From assembly GCF_000425465.1 (NCBI RefSeq), contig NZ_AUDM01000006.1, positions 123,463-187,462 of the forward strand: DNA of 64,000 nt. Direction: 5' to 3'. The notes under the pieces are model-generated. The model had not been told where the DNA came from, searched no databases, and saw nothing but the letters and a program-made list of their open reading frames with translations. Both the position numbers and the translations under genes were made by a program. Below, piece after piece: positions 1 through 9,021 of this stretch. Every line of letters starts with the position of its first letter. The first letter of the stretch is position 1. Source of the stretch: Flavobacterium filum DSM 17961 (GTDB lineage Bacteria; Bacteroidota; Bacteroidia; Flavobacteriales; Flavobacteriaceae).

Positions 1-2069
1 CTAAAATTATTAATCTTACCAATGATCAAAAAGAAGGGTTAACTCAATTACAATTATATGATGCAGAATCAATGCAATTAATTGAAAATAGTACAATACA
101 ATCAAAATCGCTAAAAGAATTTTCAGTTAATCCTAAAAGTAGCACTAAAGTCGATTGGACAATTATCATCCCGAAAAATAGTAAAAGCATTCATTATAAA
201 ATTGTTGCAAAATCAGGTAATTTTTCAGATGGCGAAGAAAACATATTACCTGTTTTGACCAATAATCTTCTTGTAACAGAATCAATTCCAATTTGGGTAA
301 AAGGTAATTCAAAAAAAGAATTTGTTTTAGAAAATTTAAAAAACAATACGTCAAATACTTTACAAAATCATCAATTAACATTAGAATATTGTACAAATCC
401 AACGTGGTTGGCTATTCAAAGTTTACCGTATTTGATGGAATATCCTTTTGAATGTTCAGAACAAACTTTTTCAAGATTTTTCTCTAATTGTGTAGCAACA
501 GAAATAATGAATCAAAACCCTAACATTAAACAGGTTTTTGATAAATGGAAAAACACAACTCAAAATACATCGAAATTAAATCAAAATGAAGAGTTAAAAT
601 CAATTTTAATTCACGAATCACCTTGGCTAAGAGATGCGGAAAATGAAGAAATAAAAAAGAAAAATCTGGCTACGCTTTTTGAATTAGAAAAATTGAGCAG
701 TGAAATTACTGAAACGCTCGATAAAATAATTAAAAAACAAAATAAAGATGGAAGTTTTTCATGGTTTGAAGGAGGTCCCGAAAATTTCTACATTACTCGT
801 TATCTTGTTTCAGGTTTTGGACAGTTAAAAAAGATTATCCCAACTTTAGACAATAAAACAGATAATGTAACAAAAAAAGCCATAATATACATGGATAAAA
901 AAATAATGGAAGAGTATAAACAAAAGATAAAATCAAAAACAGATTGGTTTCCAATAAAAAATGATGAACTACATTATTTATATGCTAGAAGTTTCTATTT
1001 AAAAGATATTGAACTTTCGGATAGTTTAAAAATAATAACAGATACTTATTTGAAAGAATTAAAATCAAATTGGATAGAAAAAACATTATTTGAAAAAGGT
1101 CTATCTGCATTAGTCTTAAATAGATTTGGCGAAAAAACAACGGCAAAAAAAATAATAAATTCGCTTAAAGAAACTTCATCAACAAATGAGGATTGGGGTA
1201 TGTATTGGATTGAGAATACATCCAGTTGGGAATGGCATAAATCACCTATTGAAACTCAATCTCTTCTTATTGAAGCTTTTCATGAAATTGAGAATGATGA
1301 AAAATCTATCAATGAAATGAAAACATGGCTGATAAAAAACAAACAAATTAATCACTGGTCAACAACCAAATCAACTACTCAAGCTATTTACGCTCTTTTA
1401 TTACAAGGAAACACAAATTGGATATCAATTCGAAATAACACAAAAATTAAGATAGGTTCTGAAAAAATCTTGACAAAAAAAATTTCAGAATCTGAAATGG
1501 AATCTGAAACGGGTTATATAAAATTGAATTTTGGTAAAGATGAAATTAATTCCAATTTCTATGTTATTTCAATTGATAATAAATCCATAACACCCGGAAT
1601 TGGTGGGATATATTGGCAATATTTTGAAGAATTGGAAAAAATCAAAGATGGACAAAATAATCCATTAAACGTAATAAAAGAAATGTATGTAAAAAAAGGT
1701 CAGACTTTAGAGAAAATAACAAATACTACTTCATTAAAAGTCGGTGATATTATTACTATTAAATTATTTATAAATGCTGATGAAAATATGGAGTTTGTGC
1801 ATTTAAAAGACATGAGAACTTCTGCTTTTGAGCCAATTGATGTGCTCTCTGGCTATAGCTGGGAAAATAGTTTAGAATATTATAAATCAACTAAAGATGC
1901 TTCAACAAATTTCTTTTTTGACATTATACCAAAAGGACGTTATGAATTAGAATACGATGTCAAAATAAACAATAAAGGTAACGTTTCTTCAGGAATTACA
2001 ACAATACAAAGTATGTATGCTCCTGAATTTAGCAATCATACAAAAGGGAATAGAATAAGTGTAGATTAA
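1..2069 (+). CDS. Alpha-2-macroglobulin family protein, C-terminal part (5' truncated)
   Basis: The reading frame is open to the left window edge (first full codon at base 3), so the true start lies outside and the ATG at 72 is internal. Counting from that ATG, residues 119-135 contain the bacterial alpha-2-macroglobulin thioester motif CSEQ (Cys128 to Gln131), followed by the helical toroid with GSFSWFEGGPENFYITRYL-like sequence near 230, and a C-terminal receptor-like beta region with a LKDMRTSAFEP segment near 580. Known role of the family: large envelope proteins that trap proteases by a reactive Cys-Gln thioester. The Cys and Gln are both present, so the visible part looks functional. 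The signal peptide and MG domains are not in view. The gene ends at a strong hairpin shared with the convergent S46 peptidase gene. Confidence 0.85.
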   Translation, partial: KIINLTNDQKEGLTQLQLYDAESMQLIENSTIQSKSLKEFSVNPKSSTKVDWTIIIPKNSKSIHYKIVAKSGNFSDGEENILPVLTNNLLVTESIPIWVKGNSKKEFVLENLKNNTSNTLQNHQLTLEYCTNPTWLAIQSLPYLMEYPFECSEQTFSRFFSNCVATEIMNQNPNIKQVFDKWKNTTQNTSKLNQNEELKSILIHESPWLRDAENEEIKKKNLATLFELEKLSSEITETLDKIIKKQNKDGSFSWFEGGPENFYITRYLVSGFGQLKKIIPTLDNKTDNVTKKAIIYMDKKIMEEYKQKIKSKTDWFPIKNDELHYLYARSFYLKDIELSDSLKIITDTYLKELKSNWIEKTLFEKGLSALVLNRFGEKTTAKKIINSLKETSSTNEDWGMYWIENTSSWEWHKSPIETQSLLIEAFHEIENDEKSINEMKTWLIKNKQINHWSTTKSTTQAIYALLLQGNTNWISIRNNTKIKIGSEKILTKKISESEMESETGYIKLNFGKDEINSNFYVISIDNKSITPGIGGIYWQYFEELEKIKDGQNNPLNVIKEMYVKKGQTLEKITNTTSLKVGDIITIKLFINADENMEFVHLKDMRTSAFEPIDVLSGYSWENSLEYYKSTKDASTNFFFDIIPKGRYELEYDVKINNKGNVSSGITTIQSMYAPEFSNHTKGNRISVD

Positions 2070-2106
2070 AAAAAAATCTGCTCCATGACTGAAGCAGATT
2101 TTTTAT
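2070..2106. terminator. Bidirectional intrinsic terminator between A2M and S46 peptidase genes
   Basis: Inverted repeat AATCTGCT (to 2082) / AGCAGATT (2093-2100), with an A-run on the left and a T-run on the right, so it can end transcription from either of the two convergent genes. Confidence 0.8.
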
Positions 2107-2121
2107 AGAATTAATAACAAC

Positions 2122-4281
2122 TTATTTTACGATAGTTAATTCGTCAATTAAATGTTTCGCACCTGCATATTTTTCAATAATGAATAATACAAAGCGAATA
2201 TCAACATTAATCGTTCTTTGCAAATCTTTGTCAAAAATAACATCTCCGGCCATTGCTTCAATGTTTCCGTCAAACGCTAATCCGATTAATTCACCTTTTC
2301 CGTTTAGTACCGGAGAACCTGAATTACCACCTGTAATGTCATTATCCGAAAGGAAATTCACCGGCATGTAACCTGCTTTGTCTGCATATTGACCAAAATC
2401 TTTTTTGTTATACAAATCAATTAAAGGCTGTGATAAATCAAATTCAGGATCACCTGGTTTGTGTTTTTTCACCATTCCTTCTAAGGTTGTATAATTATTG
2501 ATTTTGGCGTCATTTCTTTTGTCAGCCGGTAAAGCACGAACTTTTCCATACGTTAAACGCAATGTAGAGTTAGCATCCGGATATAAAATAGGACTTAATT
2601 TAGATTCTTGTAAACCAGCGACTAATTTTCTAAAACCTGCTTGATATTTTTCCTCAGCAGCTTTCAACTCATCTGACTTTTTGTTGTAATGGTCTAATAA
2701 ATCGGCAGACAATTTATATATAGGATCATTTTTTACCAATTCTTCACTTGGTAATTCTAAAAAGGCTAACAATCTGTCTTTAGAAGTAAACAAACTTAAA
2801 TCAATTGCACTTGAAGCATATTTAGCAAAATCTACTTTGTCATTTACCATTGCTTGAACGCTTGGTGCAAGACCGTGAGCTTTCGCTTTTTCAGCATATA
2901 AACCAAGTTGTCCAGCTAATACATCTTTTTCAACTGGTAAATAAATAGTTTCAAATGTACCTTCAATCATTTCTACCAAACGAGGTTTCATTTGTGCTCT
3001 TTGAGCTGCTTCTGCTTTTGCGTATGTAACTAATTGGTTACCCAACCTTCCCGGCATTGAACCAAAAGCTGAACCACGTAACATTGTCATTAAATAATTG
3101 TCGTGTTTCGCTTTTTCATTTGTCAAAGCATAATAGGCGTTAATGTCTTTAATGACAGTACCATATTGTGCTTTATTTTTACTACTGTTTGCCCATGAAT
3201 CAAATTTCTTTTCAACTTTTCTTTTGGCATCAGCCGTTTTGAATTTAGAAAGAGCATCTATCATACCTTGTCTATTTTTCCAATAATTGGCAATTTGAGC
3301 ATATTTTGACGCATAATTTAAACGAACTGCATCATCTTTGTCCATGTGCACTTTCATTTTGTCCATCGACATTTTTGAACCTTCTACCCAAGCAGGATAA
3401 GCATATTTTACGTTTTGCTCAATTCCTTCTGCTGGCATCCAACGGTTTGTACGTCCTGGATAACCCAAAATCATCGCAAAATCATTTTCTTGAACACCTT
3501 TTAAACTGATTGGTAAATGGTGTTTAGGTTTCAAGGGCACATTGTTTTCAGAATATTCAGCCGGATTTCCGTTGGCATCAGCATACACTCTGAATAACGA
3601 AAAGTCTCCAGTATGACGAGGCCATTCCCAGTTGTCTGTATCTCCACCAAATTTACCAATGCTTTCAGTTGGAGTTCCTACCAAGCGAACATCTTTATAA
3701 TCTTCATACACAAAATAGTAGTATTCATTCCCTTGAAAAAACGAACGTACAGAAACCGTATATTTTCCACCACCATCGTTTTCTTTTTGAATTTTAGCAA
3801 TTTCTTTGTTGATAGCAGCTTCACGTTCCGCTTCTGTCATTTTATCGTTTACCAAACTTAAAATTCTTTTCGAAACATCGTCCATACGAACGAAAAAACG
3901 TACATATAAACTCTTTGGTTTTAATTCTGCTTTACGATTTTGAGCCCAAAATCCATCACGTAAATAGTTGCTTTCCGGTGAAGACAATTCGGCAATCGCA
4001 TCATAACCACAGTGGTGATTGGTTAAAACCAAACCATCTTTGGAAATCATTTCTGCTGTACAACCTCCATTGAATTGAACGATTGCATCTTTTAAACTGG
4101 AATTGTTAACACTGTAAATTTCTTCTGCAGTTAATTGCAATCCCATTTTTTGCATATCACGTTGGTTTAGACGTTGAATATGCATTAAAAACCACATTCC
4201 TTCGTTAGCAAAAACTGTTGCCGGAGCAAAAGCAATTAATGCCACAAAACTTAAAATAATTTTTTTCATTTTTTGATTCAT
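2122..4281 (-). CDS. S46 family dipeptidyl peptidase (DPP7-like)
   Basis: A 719-residue secreted serine exopeptidase that removes dipeptides from peptide N-termini in the periplasm, feeding amino-acid catabolism. It has a signal peptide (residues 1 to about 26, ending ATVFANEG). The catalytic triad of the family is visible: His in LTNHHCG near 89-90, Asp226 in HTGDFSLFR, and Ser654 in GGNSGSPV. Eighteen residues after the catalytic Ser is Gly672 (LAFDGN). In the P. gingivalis enzymes this position is Gly in DPP7 (hydrophobic P1) and Arg in DPP11 (Asp/Glu P1), so a DPP7-type specificity is inferred. The start could also be Met5, which leaves a tidier signal peptide. Upstream on the minus strand is a one-mismatch TAnnTTTG box. 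Confidence 0.93.
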   Translation of the reverse strand: MNQKMKKIILSFVALIAFAPATVFANEGMWFLMHIQRLNQRDMQKMGLQLTAEEIYSVNNSSLKDAIVQFNGGCTAEMISKDGLVLTNHHCGYDAIAELSSPESNYLRDGFWAQNRKAELKPKSLYVRFFVRMDDVSKRILSLVNDKMTEAEREAAINKEIAKIQKENDGGGKYTVSVRSFFQGNEYYYFVYEDYKDVRLVGTPTESIGKFGGDTDNWEWPRHTGDFSLFRVYADANGNPAEYSENNVPLKPKHHLPISLKGVQENDFAMILGYPGRTNRWMPAEGIEQNVKYAYPAWVEGSKMSMDKMKVHMDKDDAVRLNYASKYAQIANYWKNRQGMIDALSKFKTADAKRKVEKKFDSWANSSKNKAQYGTVIKDINAYYALTNEKAKHDNYLMTMLRGSAFGSMPGRLGNQLVTYAKAEAAQRAQMKPRLVEMIEGTFETIYLPVEKDVLAGQLGLYAEKAKAHGLAPSVQAMVNDKVDFAKYASSAIDLSLFTSKDRLLAFLELPSEELVKNDPIYKLSADLLDHYNKKSDELKAAEEKYQAGFRKLVAGLQESKLSPILYPDANSTLRLTYGKVRALPADKRNDAKINNYTTLEGMVKKHKPGDPEFDLSQPLIDLYNKKDFGQYADKAGYMPVNFLSDNDITGGNSGSPVLNGKGELIGLAFDGNIEAMAGDVIFDKDLQRTINVDIRFVLFIIEKYAGAKHLIDELTIVK

Positions 4282-4384
4282 TTTTAATATTTGCGAATAT
4301 ACTTTAATTTGTATTCAGTAGTTCTTTTTTGTTTCAAAATTCAATTATTTTTTTCTGTTTTTTAACTTATTTTTTAGAATTCCA

Positions 4385-4415
4385 TAAAAAAAGCACCCCG
4401 CTTAGGATGCTTTTG
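4385..4415 (-). terminator. Intrinsic terminator downstream of obg
   Basis: Stem AAAAGCA / TGCTTTT around 4388-4413, followed on the minus strand by a T-run. It lies 27 bases past the obg stop codon. Confidence 0.75.
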
Positions 4416-4441
4416 TAAGAAATATATAATTTTTGAGTTTT

Positions 4442-5443
4442 TTACTCATTCAACATTTTCCACAACATATCTTTTAATTCTTGCAAGCCTTGTTGAGCCA
4501 CAGAAGAGATAAAATGATATTTGGTTCCTTTGAACTCTTTTTTCATTTGTTTTTCAAGTTCTGCTTTGAGTTCTTCATCTAACATATCGCATTTGGAAAC
4601 CACCAAAATTCGGTCTTTATCCAACATTTCAGGATTATAACGACGAAGTTCGTCTAACAAAATTTCGTATTCTTTTTTGATGTCTGCAGCATCGGCAGGA
4701 ACTAAAAACAGTAAAATTGAATTTCGTTCGATATGGCGTAGAAAGTAATGACCCAATCCTTTACCTTCAGCAGCACCTTCAATAATTCCGGGAATATCGG
4801 CCATTACAAACGATTGAAAATCTCTGTAAGCTACAATTCCTAAATTAGGTTTTAGGGTTGTAAATGGATAATCGGCAATTTTGGGTTTTGCAGATGTCAT
4901 TACTGAAAGCAACGTTGATTTTCCCGCATTTGGAAAACCAACTAAACCAACATCGGCCAGCACTTTTAATTCTAAAATAATATCCACTTCTTTCACCGGC
5001 ATACCGGGTTGAGCATAGCGTGGCGTTTGGTTGGTTGCCGAACGAAAATGCCAGTTCCCTAATCCACCTTTTCCACCTTCGGCTACGATTTTTACTTCAT
5101 CGTGCTCGGTAATTTCAAAAAGAATTTCTCCGGTTTCTTGATCGCGAACTACTGTTCCTAGCGGCACTTCAACAAATTTATCTTCGCCATCGTGACCCGT
5201 ACTTCTTGAACTACCACCATCACCACCATGTCCGGCACGAATATGTTTGACAAATTTCAAATGAAAAAGTGTCCACAAATTTTTATTTCCTTTTAAATAA
5301 ACGTGACCACCACGACCTCCATCGCCTCCATCTGGCCCCCCTTTTTCAATGAATTTTTCGCGGTGAAGATGCGAAGAACCCTTTCCACCTTTTCCTGATG
5401 AAACATATATTTTTACGTAGTCTACGAAATTTCCCTCTGTCAT
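4442..5443 (-). CDS. obg: GTPase Obg/CgtA
   Basis: Ribosome-assembly and stringent-response GTPase, 333 residues. The glycine-rich Obg fold fills residues 1-160 ([14 protein letters not shown] near 18-30). The G domain follows, with G1 GFPNAGKST at 169-177, G2 DYPFTT at 191-196, G3 DIPG at 216-219 and G4 SKCD near 287. The protein stops right after the G domain, without the C-terminal OCT domain found in Firmicutes; this short form is usual in Bacteroidota. It is the last gene of a minus-strand group running hpt, adk, CNNM protein, obg. A perfect three-unit heptamer repeat sits just upstream of its start. Confidence 0.97.
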   Translation of the reverse strand: MTEGNFVDYVKIYVSSGKGGKGSSHLHREKFIEKGGPDGGDGGRGGHVYLKGNKNLWTLFHLKFVKHIRAGHGGDGGSSRSTGHDGEDKFVEVPLGTVVRDQETGEILFEITEHDEVKIVAEGGKGGLGNWHFRSATNQTPRYAQPGMPVKEVDIILELKVLADVGLVGFPNAGKSTLLSVMTSAKPKIADYPFTTLKPNLGIVAYRDFQSFVMADIPGIIEGAAEGKGLGHYFLRHIERNSILLFLVPADAADIKKEYEILLDELRRYNPEMLDKDRILVVSKCDMLDEELKAELEKQMKKEFKGTKYHFISSVAQQGLQELKDMLWKMLNE

Positions 5444-5458
5444 TTTTTCTGTTTTCTG

Positions 5459-5482
5459 TTGTCGGTTGTCGGTTGTCGGTTG
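5459..5482. repeat. Three-copy heptamer tandem repeat
   Basis: The unit GTCGGTT is repeated three times in a row at 5461-5481, in the leader between the CNNM-type gene and obg. Confidence 0.8.
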
Positions 5483-5539
5483 GCTGAAAATAAGTTAAAT
5501 CAACTACTTACTAATTACTGCCAACTGATAATTGTTTTT

Positions 5540-6814
5540 TTATTCTTTTAAATTTTTGATTAGAATTTTATCAATTTTAACACCATCCATATCTATTACT
5601 TCAAACTCCAATTTATTCCAAATCAATTTTTGTCCGGTTTTTGGAATATCGCCTAATTCGGTGATGATAAAACCGCTAACCGTAGTCACTTCATAATCAT
5701 TGATGTGCTCATCCATATCAAAATAAGTCAAGAAATCATGTAACGAATAATGACCATCTACCAACCATGAACCATCCTCTCTGGCTACTAATTGAATTTC
5801 CTCATCATAAAAATCAGATGCATTCCCAACCAAAGCTTCCAAGATATCATTTAAAGTAATAATTCCTTGAAAAACGCCGTGTTCATCAACCACCAAGGCA
5901 TAATGAACTTTTGATTTTTTAAACACTTCCAATGCTTTGTAGGCCGAGGTATGCTCGATAAAATATACCGGGTCTTTTAGCATGGTTTTTAAATCAAAAA
6001 GGCCTTTATCAAAATTTATAAACAACTCTTTCAAAGAAACAATTCCAATTATTTCATCTAAATTTTCTTGACAAACCGGATAAAAGGAATGTAAGTCATT
6101 CAAAACTTTATTTTTCAATTCATCAGGTGAATCATCCAACGATAAATAATCAACTGATTTTCGGTGCGTCATAAGCGAATTTACTTTTCTATCTCCTATG
6201 TGAAAAACTCGCTCAACAATATCCTGCTCAATTTCTTGGACTTCTCCTACTTCAGTTCCTTCTTTGATGATGGCTTTGATTTCCTCTTCTGTTACTTTTC
6301 CGTCGGCGGTTGGTTTGATTCGGAAAACATCTAAAATAAATTCTGTAGAAATAGTCAAAAGCCAAATAAACGGAGCCGTAATTTTTGAAATGATTTTCAT
6401 AGGTACGGCAACAGCTTTGGCAATTGTCTCAGGATAATTTAAACCTATTCGCTTGGGTACCAATTCGCCCAAAACAAGTGAAAAAAAAGTCAAAATCACC
6501 ACTACAATACCCACAGCAACCGAATTAGCATAGGGTTTTAACATTTCAAAACCAGCAACAAAATTTTGAACATCGGTAGTAATTTTATCTCCGGAATAAA
6601 TACCGGTTAAAATCCCAATTAAGGTAATTCCAATTTGAACAGTGGAAAGAAACTTATTAGGAGAATTGGCTAAATCTAAAGCAACTTTAGCTGCGGGATT
6701 TCCTTTCTTAGCTGCTGTTTCCAAACGATTTTTCCGTGCTGAAATTAATGCGATTTCCGACATCGAAAAAACGCCATTCAATACTATTAAAAATAAAATA
6801 ATTACAATTTCCAT
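5540..6814 (-). CDS. CNNM/CorC-HlyC family membrane protein (DUF21 + CBS pair)
   Basis: A 424-residue protein with the standard order of the hemolysin C/CorC family. An N-terminal DUF21 membrane domain with about four hydrophobic segments covers residues 1-190. A CBS pair follows at about 205-335 (ALVVDEHGVFQGIITLNDILEAL is the second CBS core), and a CorC/HlyC C-terminal domain covers 345-420. Members are linked to Mg2+ or Co2+ efflux and resistance. The gliding protein GldE belongs to the same superfamily but is normally next to gldD, which is absent here, so GldE is not claimed. The gene lies between adk and obg in the same orientation. Confidence 0.88.
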   Translation of the reverse strand: MEIVIILFLIVLNGVFSMSEIALISARKNRLETAAKKGNPAAKVALDLANSPNKFLSTVQIGITLIGILTGIYSGDKITTDVQNFVAGFEMLKPYANSVAVGIVVVILTFFSLVLGELVPKRIGLNYPETIAKAVAVPMKIISKITAPFIWLLTISTEFILDVFRIKPTADGKVTEEEIKAIIKEGTEVGEVQEIEQDIVERVFHIGDRKVNSLMTHRKSVDYLSLDDSPDELKNKVLNDLHSFYPVCQENLDEIIGIVSLKELFINFDKGLFDLKTMLKDPVYFIEHTSAYKALEVFKKSKVHYALVVDEHGVFQGIITLNDILEALVGNASDFYDEEIQLVAREDGSWLVDGHYSLHDFLTYFDMDEHINDYEVTTVSGFIITELGDIPKTGQKLIWNKLEFEVIDMDGVKIDKILIKNLKE

Positions 6815-6829
6815 GTATATTTTTTAGCA

Positions 6830-6875
6830 AAAAAAGAGCAACATTTCCGACAAACCGGATGAAGCTCCTTTTTAA
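6830..6875 (-). terminator. Possible terminator downstream of adk
   Basis: An imperfect hairpin (AGAGC and CCG arms pairing with CGG and GCTC across internal loops) with a T-run on the minus strand, in the 118-base gap between adk and the CNNM-type gene. Weaker than the other terminators listed. Confidence 0.45.
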
Positions 6876-6932
6876 TTTTGCAAATATCTAAAAAAAACAG
6901 CACTAATTTGCCCTTTTTTAGATAAATAAGAT

Positions 6933-7508
6933 TTATTTCAAATTATCGAAAACCAAATTCAATCGTTCTGTTACCTCAGCAATGGTTCCTATTCCGTTTA
7001 CCGCATGAAATTTACCTTGTTGCTTGTAATATTCCATTAACGGAGCCGTTTTTTCGTTGTATTCTTGGTATCTATTTCTAATTTTTTCTTCGTCTTGATC
7101 GTCTGGTCTTCCGGAAGTTTTTCCTCTTTCTAATAAACGTTGAACTAATATCTCGTCATCCGCTTCTAAAGCAACAGTGGCAGTAATTTCTTGATTTTTG
7201 GATGCTAAAAAAGTATCCAAAGCTTTTGCTTGAGCAATTGTTCTTGGAAATCCGTCAAATAAAAATCCGGCAGAATCAGGATTTTTGTCCACTTCGCTTT
7301 GCAGCATTTGAATGGTTACTTCATCCGGCACTAAATCGCCTTTGTCCATGAATGTTTTGGCTAATTTACCTAAATCCGTATCATTTTTAATATTAAAACG
7401 AAAAATATCACCCGTTGATAAATGCGTTAAATTGTACTTTGCTTTTAAAAATTCTGCTTGTGTGCCTTTTCCCGCACCCGGTTTTCCGAAAAGAACGATG
7501 TTAATCAT
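6933..7508 (-). CDS. adk: Adenylate kinase
   Basis: Converts ATP + AMP to 2 ADP; essential nucleotide homeostasis enzyme. The 191-residue protein carries the P-loop GKPGAGKGT at 8-16, the AMP-binding LSTGDIFR near 31-38, FDGFPRT near 84-90, and a short LID region (LLERGKTSGRPDDQDEEKI) without the zinc-binding cysteines of longer adenylate kinases. This short form is common in Bacteroidota. It follows hpt by 54 bases, most of which is an imperfect GATTGTTG-type repeat. Confidence 0.97.
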   Translation of the reverse strand: MINIVLFGKPGAGKGTQAEFLKAKYNLTHLSTGDIFRFNIKNDTDLGKLAKTFMDKGDLVPDEVTIQMLQSEVDKNPDSAGFLFDGFPRTIAQAKALDTFLASKNQEITATVALEADDEILVQRLLERGKTSGRPDDQDEEKIRNRYQEYNEKTAPLMEYYKQQGKFHAVNGIGTIAEVTERLNLVFDNLK

Positions 7509-7515
7509 TTTTAAT

Positions 7516-7563
7516 GTAGATTATTAGATTGTTGGATTGTTAGATTTTTGGATTGTTAGATTT
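7516..7563. repeat. Imperfect GATTGTTG-type tandem repeat between hpt and adk
   Basis: The words GATTGTTG, GATTGTTA and GATTTTTG alternate with a period of about 8. They fill nearly the whole spacer between the hpt stop and the adk start. Confidence 0.6.
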
Positions 7564-8093
7564 TATTCTGCAAGTTGATAAACGTCAGGTAAATTTCTTC
7601 CTAAACCATCGTAATCAAGTCCATAGCCTACGATGAATTTATTTGGAATTCGAATGCCTACATAATCAATTTTGATGTCTTTTTTATAAGCATCAGGCTT
7701 TAGAAACAAGGTGGCAATTTTGAGATGTTTTACTTTTTTCTCTTTAAAAATTGCTTTTAGTTCTTCGATTGTATTTCCGGTATCAATAATATCTTCTACA
7801 ATAACAACCGTTTTTCCTTCCAAACTTTCATTCAAACCAATCAATTGTTTCACTTGATTAGTACTTTGGGTTCCTTCATAAGAAGACATTTTTACAAAAT
7901 TTACTTCGCACATGCCACGGTATTTTTTCATCAAATCAGACAATACCATAAAAGCACCATTCAAAACGCCAATAAAAACAGGCACTTCATCAAAAAAGTC
8001 ATCATCCATTTGCTTGGCTAAATTAGAGATCGCAAAATCAATTTCTTCTGATGAAATGAAAGGTTCAAACGATTTATCGTGAAGATGTATCAT
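7563..8093 (-). CDS. hpt: Hypoxanthine phosphoribosyltransferase
   Basis: Purine salvage enzyme that joins hypoxanthine or guanine to PRPP. The PRPP-binding motif VEDIIDTGNT lies at about residues 99-108, and the C-terminal DYVGIRIPNKFIVGYGLDYDG matches the base-binding region of the family. The frame stays open for 46 codons further upstream, but that extension is not conserved-looking and overlaps the divergent gene at 8187. The ATG at 8091-8093 (MIHLHDKSFEPF, 176 residues) gives the usual family length and is chosen as the start. Confidence 0.95.
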   Translation of the reverse strand: MIHLHDKSFEPFISSEEIDFAISNLAKQMDDDFFDEVPVFIGVLNGAFMVLSDLMKKYRGMCEVNFVKMSSYEGTQSTNQVKQLIGLNESLEGKTVVIVEDIIDTGNTIEELKAIFKEKKVKHLKIATLFLKPDAYKKDIKIDYVGIRIPNKFIVGYGLDYDGLGRNLPDVYQLAE

Positions 8094-8186
8094 GTTGTGT
8101 TTTTTAATAAGTTGCAAATTTAAGGAAGTATTGAGTATTAAGAAGTAAGAATCCTTACTTTTTTGCAAAATTGATATATTTACCAA

Positions 8187-8744
8187 ATGAATTCGAAACT
8201 CTATGAAAAAATTGAAACAGGAACGGCTCATGTAAAAAGCAGAGTTGCAATTAGTAATTTAGCCATGAAGAGTAATGAAAATTTACAGGAACTCATTGAA
8301 ATAGCTTTTGATATTCACCATGAATTGCACGTGAAAGCTTTTTGGAGTTTGGATTTGGTTGGTGAAAAAAAGTTGAAATTATTGATTCCTTACTTAGATG
8401 CGTTTTGTGAAGTTTTACCTAAAATTAAAAATGATTCCTCATTACGACCTGCCACTCGCATAGCGATGTTTTTAGCGAAAAGTAACCATCGTAAAAATGG
8501 CATAAAATTATCGCAAGAACAAGAACATATTTTGATTGAAGCTTTGATTGACCGATTAATTCAAGATGAAAAAGTGGCTTCTAAGGCTTATGCTATGAAA
8601 GCGTTGTTTATTTTTGGAAAAAAATACGACTGGATTCACGAGGAATTGAAGCCCATTTTGAGTCAGGATTATTCGAATCATTCTGCCGGTTATAAAGCGG
8701 CGGCGAAGAATATTTTGAAGAAAATTAACAAGATTAAAAAATAA
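8187..8744 (+). CDS. Helical-repeat hypothetical protein
   Basis: A 185-residue soluble protein with no signal peptide. It reads as a series of amphipathic helices, with patterns such as LIPYLDAFCEVLPKI and EKVASKAYAMKALFIFG resembling HEAT/ARM-type repeats. There are no catalytic motifs I can name. The AT-rich leader has a one-mismatch version of the TAnnTTTG box. It is divergent from hpt and ends 5 bases before the operator of the toxin-antitoxin pair. Function unknown. Confidence 0.75.
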   Translation: MNSKLYEKIETGTAHVKSRVAISNLAMKSNENLQELIEIAFDIHHELHVKAFWSLDLVGEKKLKLLIPYLDAFCEVLPKIKNDSSLRPATRIAMFLAKSNHRKNGIKLSQEQEHILIEALIDRLIQDEKVASKAYAMKALFIFGKKYDWIHEELKPILSQDYSNHSAGYKAAAKNILKKINKIKK

Positions 8745-8748
8745 TTTT

Positions 8749-8773
8749 ACGTACATTTGTAAAAATTGTACGT
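8749..8773. promoter_or_regulatory. Operator-like inverted repeat over the toxin-antitoxin promoter
   Basis: ACGTACA (8749-8755) and TGTACGT (8767-8773) form a perfect 7-bp inverted repeat with an 11-base spacer. The left arm overlaps a perfect -7 box TACATTTG at 8752-8759, and the right arm ends 2 bases before the antitoxin ATG at 8776. A DNA-binding antitoxin sitting here would block its own promoter. Confidence 0.72.
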
Positions 8774-8775
8774 AT

Positions 8776-9021
8776 ATGAATACCAAGCTCACTTTATCAC
8801 TCGACAAAGAAATCATTGAGAAAGCTAAAATCTACGCCAAAGGCACCGGCAGAAGCTTATCTGAAATGGTAGAGAATTATTTTAAGAATTTGGTGTCGAA
8901 ACCGAAAGAGGAAGACATTCATCCAAAAGTTAAAAAATTAATCGGAAGAATTACACTTCCGGAAGATTTTGATGAAGAAAAAATTAAAGCAGAATATCAC
9001 AAAGAAAAATATGGGTTATAA
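8776..9021 (+). CDS. RHH-type antitoxin (DUF6364-like)
   Basis: An 81-residue protein beginning MNTKLTLSLDKEIIEKAKIYA with GRSLSEMVENYF following. This is the beta-strand and two-helix pattern of a ribbon-helix-helix DNA-binding domain (residues 1-40), and the charged C-terminal tail (about 45-81) is suited to wrapping a toxin. It overlaps the PIN-domain gene by 11 bases, the classic arrangement of a type II toxin-antitoxin pair. Autoregulation is suggested by the palindrome just upstream. The family name is from memory. Confidence 0.85.
   Translation: MNTKLTLSLDKEIIEKAKIYAKGTGRSLSEMVENYFKNLVSKPKEEDIHPKVKKLIGRITLPEDFDEEKIKAEYHKEKYGL

Noticed and set aside
5461..5481. CRISPR-like array
   Set aside because: Units are 7 bases with no spacers; none of the other repeats in the window has the 30/35-base repeat-spacer form of CRISPR.
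5540..6814. GldE gliding protein
   Set aside because: Same superfamily, but gldD is not adjacent and the placement between adk and obg points to an ordinary CNNM/CorC member.
8094..8231. Extended N-terminus of hpt
   Set aside because: It would overlap the divergent gene at 8187 and is not family-like; ATG 8093 gives the normal size.
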